Under the pieces are notes generated by a model, which saw only the letters and a list, made by a program, of their open reading frames with translations, made no database searches and was not told where the DNA came from. A stretch of 64,000 nucleotides of DNA, from assembly GCF_963675165.1 (NCBI RefSeq), contig NC_087386.1:422931-486930 (forward strand). Reading direction: 5' to 3'. Below, one piece after another: positions 1 to 11,900 of the stretch (positions are counted from its first letter, which is position 1; every line of letters starts with the position of its first letter). The translations under genes and the position numbers were made by a program. This DNA is from Halichondria panicea (lineage: Eukaryota > Porifera > Demospongiae > Suberitida > Halichondriidae).

Positions 1-668
1 GGGTCCACGGAGACTAGTCAGATTCTGTCGAGTGTAGTTCTTGAGCAGGCACTGAAGGAGGAGGGTTTTCCCCACCCTGGGGGGTCCCACAATGGCCACA
101 CACATAGGGGGAGGTTCCAACGGCGTCCTGTCCACAACGGGAACATGTGTTCTCTTGCTCTCATTGTCCAAGTTCCTCCTCACAGCACGAGCAGCTCGGA
201 CCGCTGACCTGTGTGCATATAATCATTATTATACAATGCACATGTGAAGCATAATTACTCAGAATATTTTGCTGATGAAAAATCTTTACGAATAAGTCAA
301 ATCAGCAGAAAAAATGACCTTTACGATCTAATTATTGCGTTCTGGCAAGGATTGTTTGTAATTACAAGGAGAAGGTTTTGCGATTATATTTTTGCGAATT
401 AATCAATGCTCGCAAAGTTAGTTCGCATATGTTTGATGCTCGCAAAACATCATAGTAAATTAATTATATTGCAGTGATATAAACATTGTATAAATATGTA
501 ACGTTCATCAGTGGACAACTCCTGCTGCTTGCTATGACCTAGCGCTCACTTGTTGGTGAAAGCTTTTGGGTTGGATCCCTCTTCAGTGCTCTTCTTCTTC
601 TTTTTCTTCTCCGCCTTAGGCCCTGATTGCCTCTTGCGATGAGCTTTGGCTTTGCTGTCAGTCTCCAT
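1..668 (-). CDS. BMS1: BMS1 ribosome biogenesis GTPase, N-terminal part (3' end outside window)
   Basis: BMS1 is the nucleolar GTPase that works with RCL1 in early 40S subunit assembly. Two exons are visible: 550-668 (ATG at 666-668) and 1-208, joined by a GT-AG intron 209-549. The joined phase reads a lysine-rich start (METDSKAKAHRKRQSGPK), then NPKAFTNKSAVRAAR, then PVVDRTPLEPPP and the P-loop VGPPRVGKT, ending at TRQNLTSLRGP. This order (basic N-terminus, NPKAF, VVDRTPLEPPP, G1 loop) is the BMS1 signature as I know it from human BMS1. About 109 residues are seen; the family is over 1,000. The gene is head-to-head with CFAP44, with 218 bp between the two start codons. The intron carries a dispersed repeat (262-455). 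Family identity is firm; the rest of the gene is not visible. Confidence 0.93.
262..455 (+). repeat. Dispersed MITE-like element, family M, copy 1
   Basis: This non-coding stretch in BMS1 intron 1 recurs at 2256-2442, 4786-4945 (inverted) and 10447-10587. Shared landmarks in order are a TTTTGCTGRTGAAAAA start, AATCAGCAG, CTGGCAAGGATYGT, TTTGCGATT, TTGCGAATTRATCAA, CTCGCAAAGTT and GATGCTCGCAAAACAT. The two ends are imperfect inverted repeats (about GTARTAGAATRTTTTGC), which suggests a short non-autonomous DNA transposon. Confidence 0.7.
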
Positions 669-886
669 TCTCGTTTTGCATGCCACGTGGGTGAGAGAAT
701 AAGCCGAAGTGTTTCCATTAGAAGGAAAGGGATTGACAAAAGAAGGGCGGCTAATTTATGGGAGGACTACCATAGCAACAACCTTAGCAACCGACAAACT
801 TGCAAATTTGATGCGCTCTATTTAAATTATTGTATTAAATTTTGATAAAAGTCAAAACAGAGAAGTGTGGCTTAACTTATTACAGA
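669..886. promoter_or_regulatory. Shared upstream region between BMS1 and CFAP44
   Basis: The start codons of two divergent genes are only 218 bp apart, so this segment must hold both 5' UTRs and core promoters. I see no clear TATA box. Two stretches are inverted-repeat-like (CCATAGCAACAACCTTAGCAACCG at 769-792 has the YYRGCAACC half-sites preferred by RFX factors, which drive many cilia genes). The RFX reading is inference from the motif and from the ciliary neighbour. Confidence 0.45.
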
Positions 887-3800
887 ATGGACCAGTCTGA
901 AAAAGACATAAAAACAGATGGAGGAGACGAGAATGCACAAGAAAGTTCTCATCATAGCCTAAGGTATAAATTATTGTAAAAATGTGGTATACTTCAGTTG
1001 GTAATGGTCATCCCCACTCTTCAGCGACCAGGCTGAGATCACTGATGCAGCCAATACTGAGGTTAGAGTGGAGCAAGGACAAGATGAAGCACACGGGGCT
1101 GGGGACACTGTGGCCGAGACTAACGAGAATGCATCAGAGGAACAACCTCCAAACGAGGCTGTATCAGAGGAACAACCTCCTACCGAGAATGTATCAGAAG
1201 AGCAGCCTCCTACCGAGAATGCATCAGAGGAACAACCTCCCAACGAGAATGCATCAGAGGAACAACCTCCTAACAAGAATGCATCAGAAGAGCAGCCTCC
1301 TACCGAGAATGCATCAGAGGAACAACCTCCTAACGAGAATGTATCAGAAGAACAACCTCCCAACGAAAATGCATCAGAGGAACAACCTCCTACCGAGAAT
1401 GCATCAGAGGAACAACCTCCCAACGAAAATGCATCAGAAGAGCAGCCTCCTAACGAGAATGCATCAGAAGAGCAGCCTCCTAACGAGAATGCATCAGAGG
1501 AACAACCTCCCAACGAAAATGCATCAGAGGAGCAGCCCCCTAACGAGAATGCATCAGAAGAGCAGCCTCCTACCGAGAATGCATCAGAAGAGCAGCCTCC
1601 TAACGAGAATGCATCAGAGGAACAACCTCCCAACGATAATGTATCGGAGGAGCAGCCACCTCCTGACAGTGAGACGACAACTAGTAAAGAGGAACAAGCT
1701 GTGACACAAATTTCAGAGAAGGTGGAGCGTGGTTATGTGTGTACTATATAATTATTTTGTATCCACACAGATTGTTGCTGAGTCAGCAGTGGAGGAGGCA
1801 GTAAACGACGAGGAGGAGACAGAACCAGAGCAAGTGTTTGATTACAGCTACGACTCACTCAAGTCAGGCCCAGAGACTGTCAACCTCTCAACTGACAACA
1901 TGTTGGAACTATTGTATCCACTGTCTACCCTAGACTACTAGTCTCGTGAATCAGCCGCAATTCCCCAAAAGAAGGGCGATTGATTCATGAGACTATCCTA
2001 GTACATAGCATCGTTATTACATACAGCCATGCATATAGACAACCTTGTATACAGTCTAAGTAAGTAGCTTCCTTGACAATCCTCCAGTCACTCTTTTGGC
2101 TACGAGTGTCAGAAGCGTTCCAACCTTGCCGTACTGAGCAAGGACACTGTGGCCTATGCTGCTGGCAACATGGTGATGCTGTTGAACCTCTCCTCGCAAA
2201 AGCAATCCTTCTTCAGGAGTTTGGGAGGTGGAGGAATTGGAGCAATAGCAGTGAGTACAATATTTTTCTGGTGAAAAACTTGAGCCAAATCAGCAGAAAA
2301 ATTGACCCTTTTTCGATCTCATTCAAGGATCGTGTGTATTTATCAGTATACTAATTAATTTTAGGCTTTGCGATTTTATTGTTGCGAATTGATCAACCCT
2401 CGCAAAGTTTGCATATGTTTGATGCTCGCAAAACATTCTAGTAATACAGTATTGATGCATTGATTGTGCAAAAAATGTACAGTAATGATATTAGGCTAGT
2501 AATAATCGGTTGTCCCCCCTTCCTCAGGTTCATCCCAGCACAGAGTACTTTGCTGTGGGGGAGAAAGGCACTCAACCAGTGATAGCCATCTACACGTACC
2601 CTCAACTCAAGCTGTACCGTGTCCTCAGAGGTACTGTGAACCGTGTAGCAAGTGACTATACCTTCTCAGAATGAGTCTTATTTAAGTATCACTTAAGAAG
2701 CGTTCCAACCCCTTGCCATTCGATATATTGTAGGATTGAATTACATACTATGCACACACAGTGACTTTAGCTATACCTGGTGTAGGCACAGTGTACACTA
2801 TTATACTATACTATAGGTGGTACTGAGGAGATGTACAGTCACATGGACTTCTCCCCTGGTAGTGGGAAGCTACTGGCCTCCATTGGGGGCAACCCTGACT
2901 ACATGCTCACTGTGTGGGACTGGAAGAGAGAGCATATTGTACTGAGGAGCAAGGCCTTCTCCCAGGATATCTATCGAGTCAGCTTCTCACCTGAGAACCC
3001 TGGTCAACTCACAACCTCTGGCACTGGTCACATCAGGTACAGTGTGTATATACATAGAGGTACACTTTGGTGCAGAGTCTTGTACAATTTGGGGAGCCAA
3101 GCTGCTTAGCTGAGTACCAATTTCTAGCTGGTACCATTTTGGTAAATGTTTTATGGGCACCAGTTTGGTACAATTTTAGCTGGGTATACGTACCTGCAGT
3201 TTGGTACTTCTGAAACCATTCATAATTAAATTAGGCAGTGTAAATACATTAATATTACTGTCTGCCCAGGTTCTGGAAAATGGCGACAACATTTACTGGT
3301 CTCAAGTTGCAAGGTTACCTGGGCAAGTTTGGTCGTGTTGAGATTTCAGACATCTCAGCCTACGTGGAGCTCCCGGATGGCAAGGTGTTGTCAGGCACTG
3401 AATGGGGGAACCTGCTGCTCTGGGACGGTGGCTTCATCAAGGTAGAGATCAGCAGGAAGGGAAAGAAGTTCTGTCACAACGTAAGCTAGTACAAACTGTA
3501 CCTACATGTATACAGTATCGTTTTCTGTACTTACTTACTTACTTAGAAGTAATTCTGTCACAATGTAGTGTGTAATACAGTACAGTACCATAATTGTGCT
3601 ACTTACTTACTGTGTGTGTTTTGCTCCATGCATGTAGGGCATGATTGAGACCATCTACCTGGACGAGGGAGAGCTCATATCAGCAGGAGTGGATGGCTTT
3701 GTTAGGGTAAGCAATTGTTGTAATTAGTATTGCCAGGAGAGCTAGTATTATATTGACACTGCCTGTGTACTGATTACAGGTATGGGACTTTGAGAGTATA

Positions 3801-5848
3801 GACAGTGCTGACATTACTGATGACAATGCAGTGTTCGAGATAGACCCTCTAGTGGAGATCAAGGTACTCAAATAATAATGAAGAAAAAATGTCATAAGAT
3901 AATAATATAGTTACAATTCAATTCATACACTCTTCCTCTCTCTGTGTGTATGCAGGTGGGCCATGATGTGAGCATCAAGAGCATGGCTCGCAGTGTGGAT
4001 CCGAACACACCCACCCTCTGGTTTGCTCAAGATGCTTGTGGAGCTATCTGGAAGATTGACACTGTTGTATCTCACACTGTAAGTAAACCACTACGTTGCA
4101 TTGCAAAGAGAATGGTTAGTAGCTATTGACTGATTGTGTTTGTCTCTCTCAATAGCGCAAGGCCCCTGAGAAGTTGATTAGTTTCCACAGTGGCCCCATC
4201 ACTGGACTAGCCTGCTGCCCCATTGCACACCAGGCAGCCACCATTGCAGAGAATGGTAATTTAGTGTATTTCATGTGTACGTTTATTGACCCTGTACCTG
4301 TTTTTCTGGTAAGGATCACTGGCTTACAAATGAATGTCATAGTTGGTCTGGTAAAGGGTCATTGTGTGCATAATTGAAATGCAATACTAAACTGTAGCCT
4401 GGTAAAGAATCACTAGTCCTACAAATAAAATATACACAGTAATGATAGTCTGGTAAAGGGTCATTGTATACATAATTGAAATACAATGCTAAGCTGTAGC
4501 CTGGTAAAGGATCCACAGTAATGTTGTAAAGCATCATCTTTCCATAACACCTCTCAGGGTCTGTTCGTGTGTATGACCTTCCCTCGAAGGAGGTGCTGTG
4601 CCACAGTCAGTTCTCCTCCGGAGGCTCCAGTCTCCTCTGGGCCCCTCCCACTATTGACCCCACTGCAACCACTCTCATCACAGGCCATCAGGACGGCGTC
4701 CTCAGGTCAGTAGAGCATGCAGTAGTCGCAATAGGTGTCCAAACTTACCGGTTAATACTGTTAAAAGGCTGAGATTCAGTGTACCGTATTACTAGAATGT
4801 TTTTGCGAGCGTGATCACCTAGCAAAAATAAAATCGCAAACCTAACATAGTACACACAATCCTTGCCAGAATGCAATAGTTGATCCATTTTTCTGCTGAT
4901 TTTGCTCATTTGCAAAAGTTTTTCACCAGCAAAATATTCTATTACATGTATACGTACATTGTATCCTACGTGCTCACATGACCTCCCTTTTCCCCTGCTC
5001 TAGAGTGCTGCAACTGGAGGAGAAGACTGGCCAGAGACACAGACGGGGACAGCGCTATCAGCTCACTCTGCTGCATGCCCTCAAGCCACACTCTCTGGCC
5101 ATCACTTGTCTTGCAGTCCACCCTCAGGGACAAATCATCGCCAGTGGAGTGAGTGTCCAGTTAGCTCAGTGCATGTACCTCACCCCCTAGTCTGTGTTGG
5201 GTTAGTCTGCACTCTGTACTGTACTAGCCCAACAGATCCAACCTTTCATGATTATTTAATCATGTTAATCACGAGTAGCATTTTCTTAAAGCTGGTGTTA
5301 ACTCTGATGATTTGTTGTACTTATAAATTACTAGCTAGACTGTGAGTGTGTGCAATGCTGCACCATGCAGGGTAAGAACAGCACTGTGTTCTTCCTGAAT
5401 GCTGCTGACAACTATGAGCCAATCGGATTTGTGTCGACTCCGTCACCCGTGGCAACCATACAATGGTCCTCTGGACAACAGGTCAGTACAGTACAGACAT
5501 CACCATGCACAGTATGAGAATAGTTAAATTATTCCATCACATATATTTTATCTGTACATGGCAACCTTGATAGCTGTGTAACTGGTGTTGAATTTTGTGC
5601 TCCAGGAGGCTGATCGACCTTTGCACCTTCTGGTGTGCTGTGAAGATGGTAGCATGATGGAGATAGAGGCACCAAAGAAGGAGAAGTACGACACGTCCAA
5701 GTCCTACTACCTCGACCCTGTCAAGTACACAGCCAGGAGGTTCACCTCCATCAAGGATAGGCTCAGGGTATGTGTGTGTGTGTGTGAGGTTCACCTCCAT
5801 CAAGGATAGGCTCAGGGTGTGTGTGCGTGTGTGTGTGTGTGTGTGTGC

Positions 5849-5942
<94 letters not shown>

Positions 5943-8900
5943 TGCTTATGTCAGGTAGTAGTGTAGATTTATATCAAGTTTGGAACAAGCAACAGTATTA
6001 CTTCCCTGTGGAAAGATTTCTGCATGTACAGTGTACTGACAGAGTATATTTTAGTGTGAGTAAATCTCCCGATTTGGAGCAAGTAAATTCCTACAAGTCA
6101 TTTGGAACCCATATATATTTTCACCCACTTGTGCAAAATCCTAAAAAGGCCCTTGTCTGAGATTAGGTAAAATTAACAATCTTTCACTCTCTAGGCATTA
6201 CAATGGATTAGTTACTACATGGCCATGAGTGCCACAAGCAGTTTATTGGCCAAGGTAGTAATTAGTGGTCAAGGATTGTAATGTTACCTGTCATCTCTAG
6301 AGTCAAAACTTGAATCCTAACACTTGTTTTTGTCCCCCTAGGCTGAAGAAGAAGAGGTCAGACTGACTGCACGGAGAATGGCCAAGCTACGAGAGAAGGA
6401 GGCTAAAAAGCAGAAACGACGTGAGCTTTTGGGAGATGACTATGTGTCCCAGGATGAGGACGAGGCTGATGAGGAGAGTGAAGGTTGTGAGGATGTGGAG
6501 GGGGAGGAGGGAGCAGAGGGACAGCCCCCTACCAAGGAAGAGAAGGTCAAAGAACCTGGAACTATACTCAGCTCATTCTACAATCATGGAGACGAAAATA
6601 ACTTCTGGGTTTCCATGGTGAGTGTGTAATATCATAACTCAGTCTGTCTAGGATGGGGATAGGAAATGATGTGTGTGCAGTGAAACTGAAACTGAAACCT
6701 GTCTATAGTGGACACATTGGACAGACCAACAGTGGCTGTAATAAAGAGGTGGCCTGCTAACATGCTATGTAGATTGTGGTGCTGATTAACCTGGAGAGGG
6801 TGGCCTGCTTAAATACAATGTACATGTAGGATGACCACAATGGACTGTATTACAATCCTCTCTGACCTGTACACACACACTGTATACATGTACATACAAT
6901 GAGATAGTTCTGACAGCACTCCTCCTCTCCCTTCTAGAGTGGCCATGATGCTGGCTACCTGTACCAGTGCTCTCTGGATGGTGCTACCTCAGTTGATCCA
7001 GAGCCTTATGAGTCATCCCACACCCTACCAGTGCCCCCAGTGTGTGGGGAGGACACTCCACTACACTGTCTGACATTTAGGTGAGCTTATTGTGTGGCCT
7101 GTGGTTTAATAACAGCGTACTATAATTATAGCACAAAATGTTCAAGAGGCTTGCTTAATTTTCGCTGTTTTCGTGGGTTAACAATCCTCCACGAAAATTA
7201 GGTTTACGAAATACTTATATAGCTAACGGAAAACACAACGTCATTTGACCAAACAGCGCGAAATTTATTCAAGGCCATTCCACGAAAGTTTAAGTTCCTC
7301 GATAATTTCACACCATACGGTATTTCATTTAGACTGTAACAGTTGAAAAGCTTTAACTATTTACACAGCTCGTCTGGTGATTACCTGCTAACGGGATCGT
7401 CCAATGGGATTGTCCGTATCCATCCTCTCTCCGCCCCCTACGCCCTGTCCACCCTGGATTCCTATTGGTCGCTGAGTATGCATGACAACCATTACGGGTC
7501 CGTGTCACACCTAGCAACGACCTTTGATGATCGCTTCCTTGTGAGTGGTGGGGGTGATGGGAATGTGTTTGTGTACCAAGCCAACCTACCCACTGCTGAG
7601 CAGAGAGAGAGGATCAAGGCACAGCGAGTCAAGGTACACACACACACACACACACACAACCCTACTGTATATGCAATGTATGGGATCTTTCCCAGTATTC
7701 ATTTTCAAACTTGTATGTGTGTCGTTTTGCAGATTCCTGCTGAGTCTGGTAAGTCTGCCAACGACATTGAGGACCCTGAGCACTACAGGTGAGTGCTCCA
7801 CTGTACTTATATACAGCAACTATAACTACAGGTCTTTGAACGGCCATAACTTTAGTTCCGTTGGTCCAATCACATTAATTTTATGATTTTATGTAAGCGT
7901 ACAATGAGCTCGTTAAGATGGTGTTTTAAAATTAAAAGTCTAATTTTTGGCCTGGCTATATATAGCCCATGGAATTTTTCCAAAAATGAGAAATTATGGC
8001 CCGTTCCCAAATTTGAGATTTGAGCATACCATCTGAAAGAGCTCCTTCTAAGCTTCCAGAAAATCAGAAAATCGTTGAAATTGGACCACCAGAACTCTAG
8101 TTATAGAGCCAACTCTACATGTATAAATCACACTTCTTCCCTCTGTAGCATAGAGGATGCTAAACAGAAGGCTGAACATGATCGTATGATGAAGCTAGCC
8201 GAAGAGAAGAAGCAAACAGTTCGTAGACAGATAGCCTCTCTAAGACGCACCTTTACCAAGCTACGACAGAGGGACAACGAGCTCCCTCAAGAGTTGAGAC
8301 TAGACCAGAGGGAGTTTGTGATGGACCCGCACATGGAGGAACAGCTACGCCTAGAAACTCTGGAGAAGGTCAGGAGGGGGGGGGGGGGGTAGTACTGCTA
8401 TATGCCGTATAGCGGGTGATTTTCCACCATACGACAATAACCCGCTATACGGTACTGTACATGCATGCTACAACAGTACATACATAATTTTGCACACATC
8501 AACATGTACACGGTTTGTGTGTGCTGTATCTGTAGCTTACAATCATCCTACCTCTAAGTGGCTAGGTGAGTGAGTGTGTCATTGCTTGCTTGGTGCTACT
8601 GCAGGCTGCTATAGTGAGGAAAGAGATGGCCTGGGAGAGTGAGAAGATTGCTGTGTCTCTCAGGAAACTACAAAACAAGTAAGAACAGTCATGTAGTTTT
8701 TACTATTATACCGTATAACTGGAAAATTTACTGAGTATTATATTTGGCGAATGAGCCATTTGAACCCAATTTGGCGTCTCAGGCGCACGGCTACTACAGC
8801 AAGAACGTTGTGTCCACCGGAAAACTTTAATTTAGCACAGTTTATAGTTTGGTAAAATTCGCCAAATTGGTATGTACACATTGCCCCGGCCCACACTAAC

Positions 8901-11900
8901 CAGTTCTCTCTCTCCCCTCAGATACAAGGCCAACGTAGCATGTGACCTCATCACTGTCTGGACATTCACTGAGGTTGAGAAAGTTACTTCATTTCGCAGT
9001 GCCAGCCTTTCTGATATTTTTATCAAACTCATGGATAAGATTCTCGAGGCTGAGTCCACTTTAGTTACTCCCTGGGAAGGTTTAGGGGAGAAGGATCGAC
9101 GCAAGAGTCGTGTAATGGGTGGAGCAGGGGACAAACACACGAGTGAGCTATCCGTTGATGGGAGGACCCTCAGCAAGCAAGAGGCCCGCAGGCTCAGTAA
9201 GCAAATCAGGAAAAAAGAGGTAATTGAATATTAATATTACTTATGTACATGTACACTACCACTGACACACCGGCATTGTACATTGTCTTGTAGCATATTT
9301 TGGGCCAGTGTACAGTTTGATGGCTACATGATCATTGTATTGTATAAATATGATACTTTTAGAGGAGGCAGGGTTTTACAGAATGTTCACAATGAACAAG
9401 TACATGCTGATACTATAACTATGGTAGCCCTTGTGTCAAGTTCACAGGCAAGTACACTGTACATAATGTGGTTTATCATTAGCCTGCTGCAACCTGTTAT
9501 TGCACAGATTCTGCAGAACTAATAATTATAATTGTGTTCCTGTCTTTGTAGTGGGAAGAGTTGCAACAGTCAAAACCAGACTCCAAGTTTGATGACCCAG
9601 AGGAGGCTAACGCTCTCAAGGTGGCACAATCTAATGTGGGGGACTACAAACTCAAGACTTCCAGTGACTATGTGGTCCCAGAGCATCAGAGGGTCACCAC
9701 TGAGTCTAAGAGGAAGCAGCTCCTCCTGCTCAGACAGCAGGTATTGTAGGCTGTGTTGTGGTGGTCCATGCACACACAATGTATCAATCATTGACTGTGT
9801 GTACTCTCATGTACTTTACTATACCATGTATGATGATGTGTTGTGCATGAATTTAGTGGATATTTTTTATTTCAGATATTTGATGGGAAGATGGCATACA
9901 ATGACAAGCTGATTTCACTCAGGGATTGGAAGCTTCAAGTCATTGACAAAGTATGCCATCCATATCCACTGCATGTACATGTATACTTATACATAACTAT
10001 GTATATAATGCTTTCGGTGCCTTAATTTGTTTTTATCCACACCAGATCTCCAGCCTAGTGTCTGAGATAGAGGCAATCCAGTCCTCACTGCACAAGCACT
10101 TACACAAACCACTCCCTCCTGTCCCTGTCATTAAACGAGAGGAGGTCCCAGAGAAACGTCTCGAGTACACTAAAGACAGTCTACTGGTATTCAAGGAACA
10201 GCTAAAGGCCAAGGAAGATGCTGAGAGACAGGCAGCTGCTACCGGGGCTGATGGTGGATTCTTTGGTGGGTTCGGTGGCGAGGGAAGTGAAGATGGCAGT
10301 GGTGGTGAAGCTGTGGAGGAGGCAAAGGACGAAAGTGATGAGTGCAGTGTGGAGCTGAGTCGGCCTGGATCAACATGTTCTGTGGAGGAGGAGACGCTCA
10401 CACCATTACAAGCTGTACTCAGGAAAGAACAACAGGTACTGTATTACTAGCTGGTGAAAAAACTTACCAAATCAGCAGCCCTTTGAAATCTAACTATTGC
10501 GTCCTGGCAAGGATCGTGTGTACTTAGCTTTGCGTTGCGAATTGATCAACCCTCGCATATTGTGTTAGATGCTAGCAAAACATTCTGTTTTTCATGTGAT
10601 GATCTCATTTTCGTCTCATAGATACGGTCTGTGTACAAGAGGGACTGTCTGCTGGCTAAAGTAGAGGCACTAAAGGAAGAGTTTGATGAGGCACTGTTGC
10701 GGCTGCGTCACGAGAAGGCGGAGCTTGACATCACCATGGTAAGGGCAGACCTGAGGCACATCACTCAGTTTGAGGAGTTGCAGCTGCTCAAAGAATTCGA
10801 AAAGAAAGAGACGACTTTCACTAGCCGTTATCGCAACAAGAAACGCGAGAGACAAGAAATGGAAGAAAAGGTGAGTCTCTTCTTTACAAAATTATGTAGA
10901 TTGAGGGATAGATTTACCTAAGCTAAAGTTTAAAGTTCACTACTCCTCGGATTCACTGCTGTGCCATAATTTTGTTTGGATAAACCCAACAAGTGTTTTA
11001 TAAGTGCCCACTCTGTATAGTGTGTAGTGTGTACTAAGTGTACACCCCCCCCTCAGATTGAGGAGTCCCAGTGGAGTGTGTCAGAGAGGGAGGAGAAGCT
11101 GGGACAGTTGGTAGAGCAGGAGAAGACTCTGGAGCAGTCCTTCTTAACAGCTGTGGGAGACAACAACAAGTTCAAGGAGTTTCTGCTCAAGGTAACGTCC
11201 GTATACAACACAGCAAGACTTAGTTAGTTTATATGGAAATGGAAGGTCCATAATTTCTGTAGTTCTGGGCATCCAAGACGACAATACATGATTATTATTG
11301 ATCGTTATAGCGTTAGATTTTTCTTTGCTGCCTTATATTGTGTGTATATACACTGTAGGTGTTTCGTAAAAAGATCAAACGTGCCAAAAAGAAAATGGAG
11401 GTTGACAAAAAAGAAGACGACGATGATGATGAGGAAAGTGATGAGGAATCCGACAGTGACTACATCAGGTAACCCACCCACACACACACATACCCCCACA
11501 TACACGCCCACACCACACACACAGTTCATCTGATGACGAGAGTGACATCGAGGGTGAATTGGATGACTCCATTTGTCCCCCCGGCTGTGACCCCACCCTC
11601 TACGAGCAGGCCACTCAGTTACGAGAAAATAGACTCGATCTCGAGGAGGCTGTCAATGACGAGAAGAGGTCCCTCGAAATGGGTCGTAAAGAACTCGAAG
11701 GGATGAAAAAGAAAGCCAAAACAATGGAAACACACGTCAAGTCTGCTCTGAATGAATTGCGAGCATTCCAGTTGAAGAAACAGCAGCGATTGAATGAGCT
11801 GGACCAAGTGGCGGTGCTGGCACTACATCAGATACTGTATCACCAGCCGGAGGGGGAGCCCCCCTCGTCAATAGCCTCTTGTCTTGTGTTCCCGGCCCCA

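Noticed and set aside
971-1704. Long open frames in other frames of CFAP44 exon 2 (Cys-rich [10 protein letters not shown] on the minus strand; Met/His/Gln-rich on the plus strand)
   Set aside because: They are shadows of the 30-bp repeat; the exon phases and CFAP44 context fix the acidic frame.
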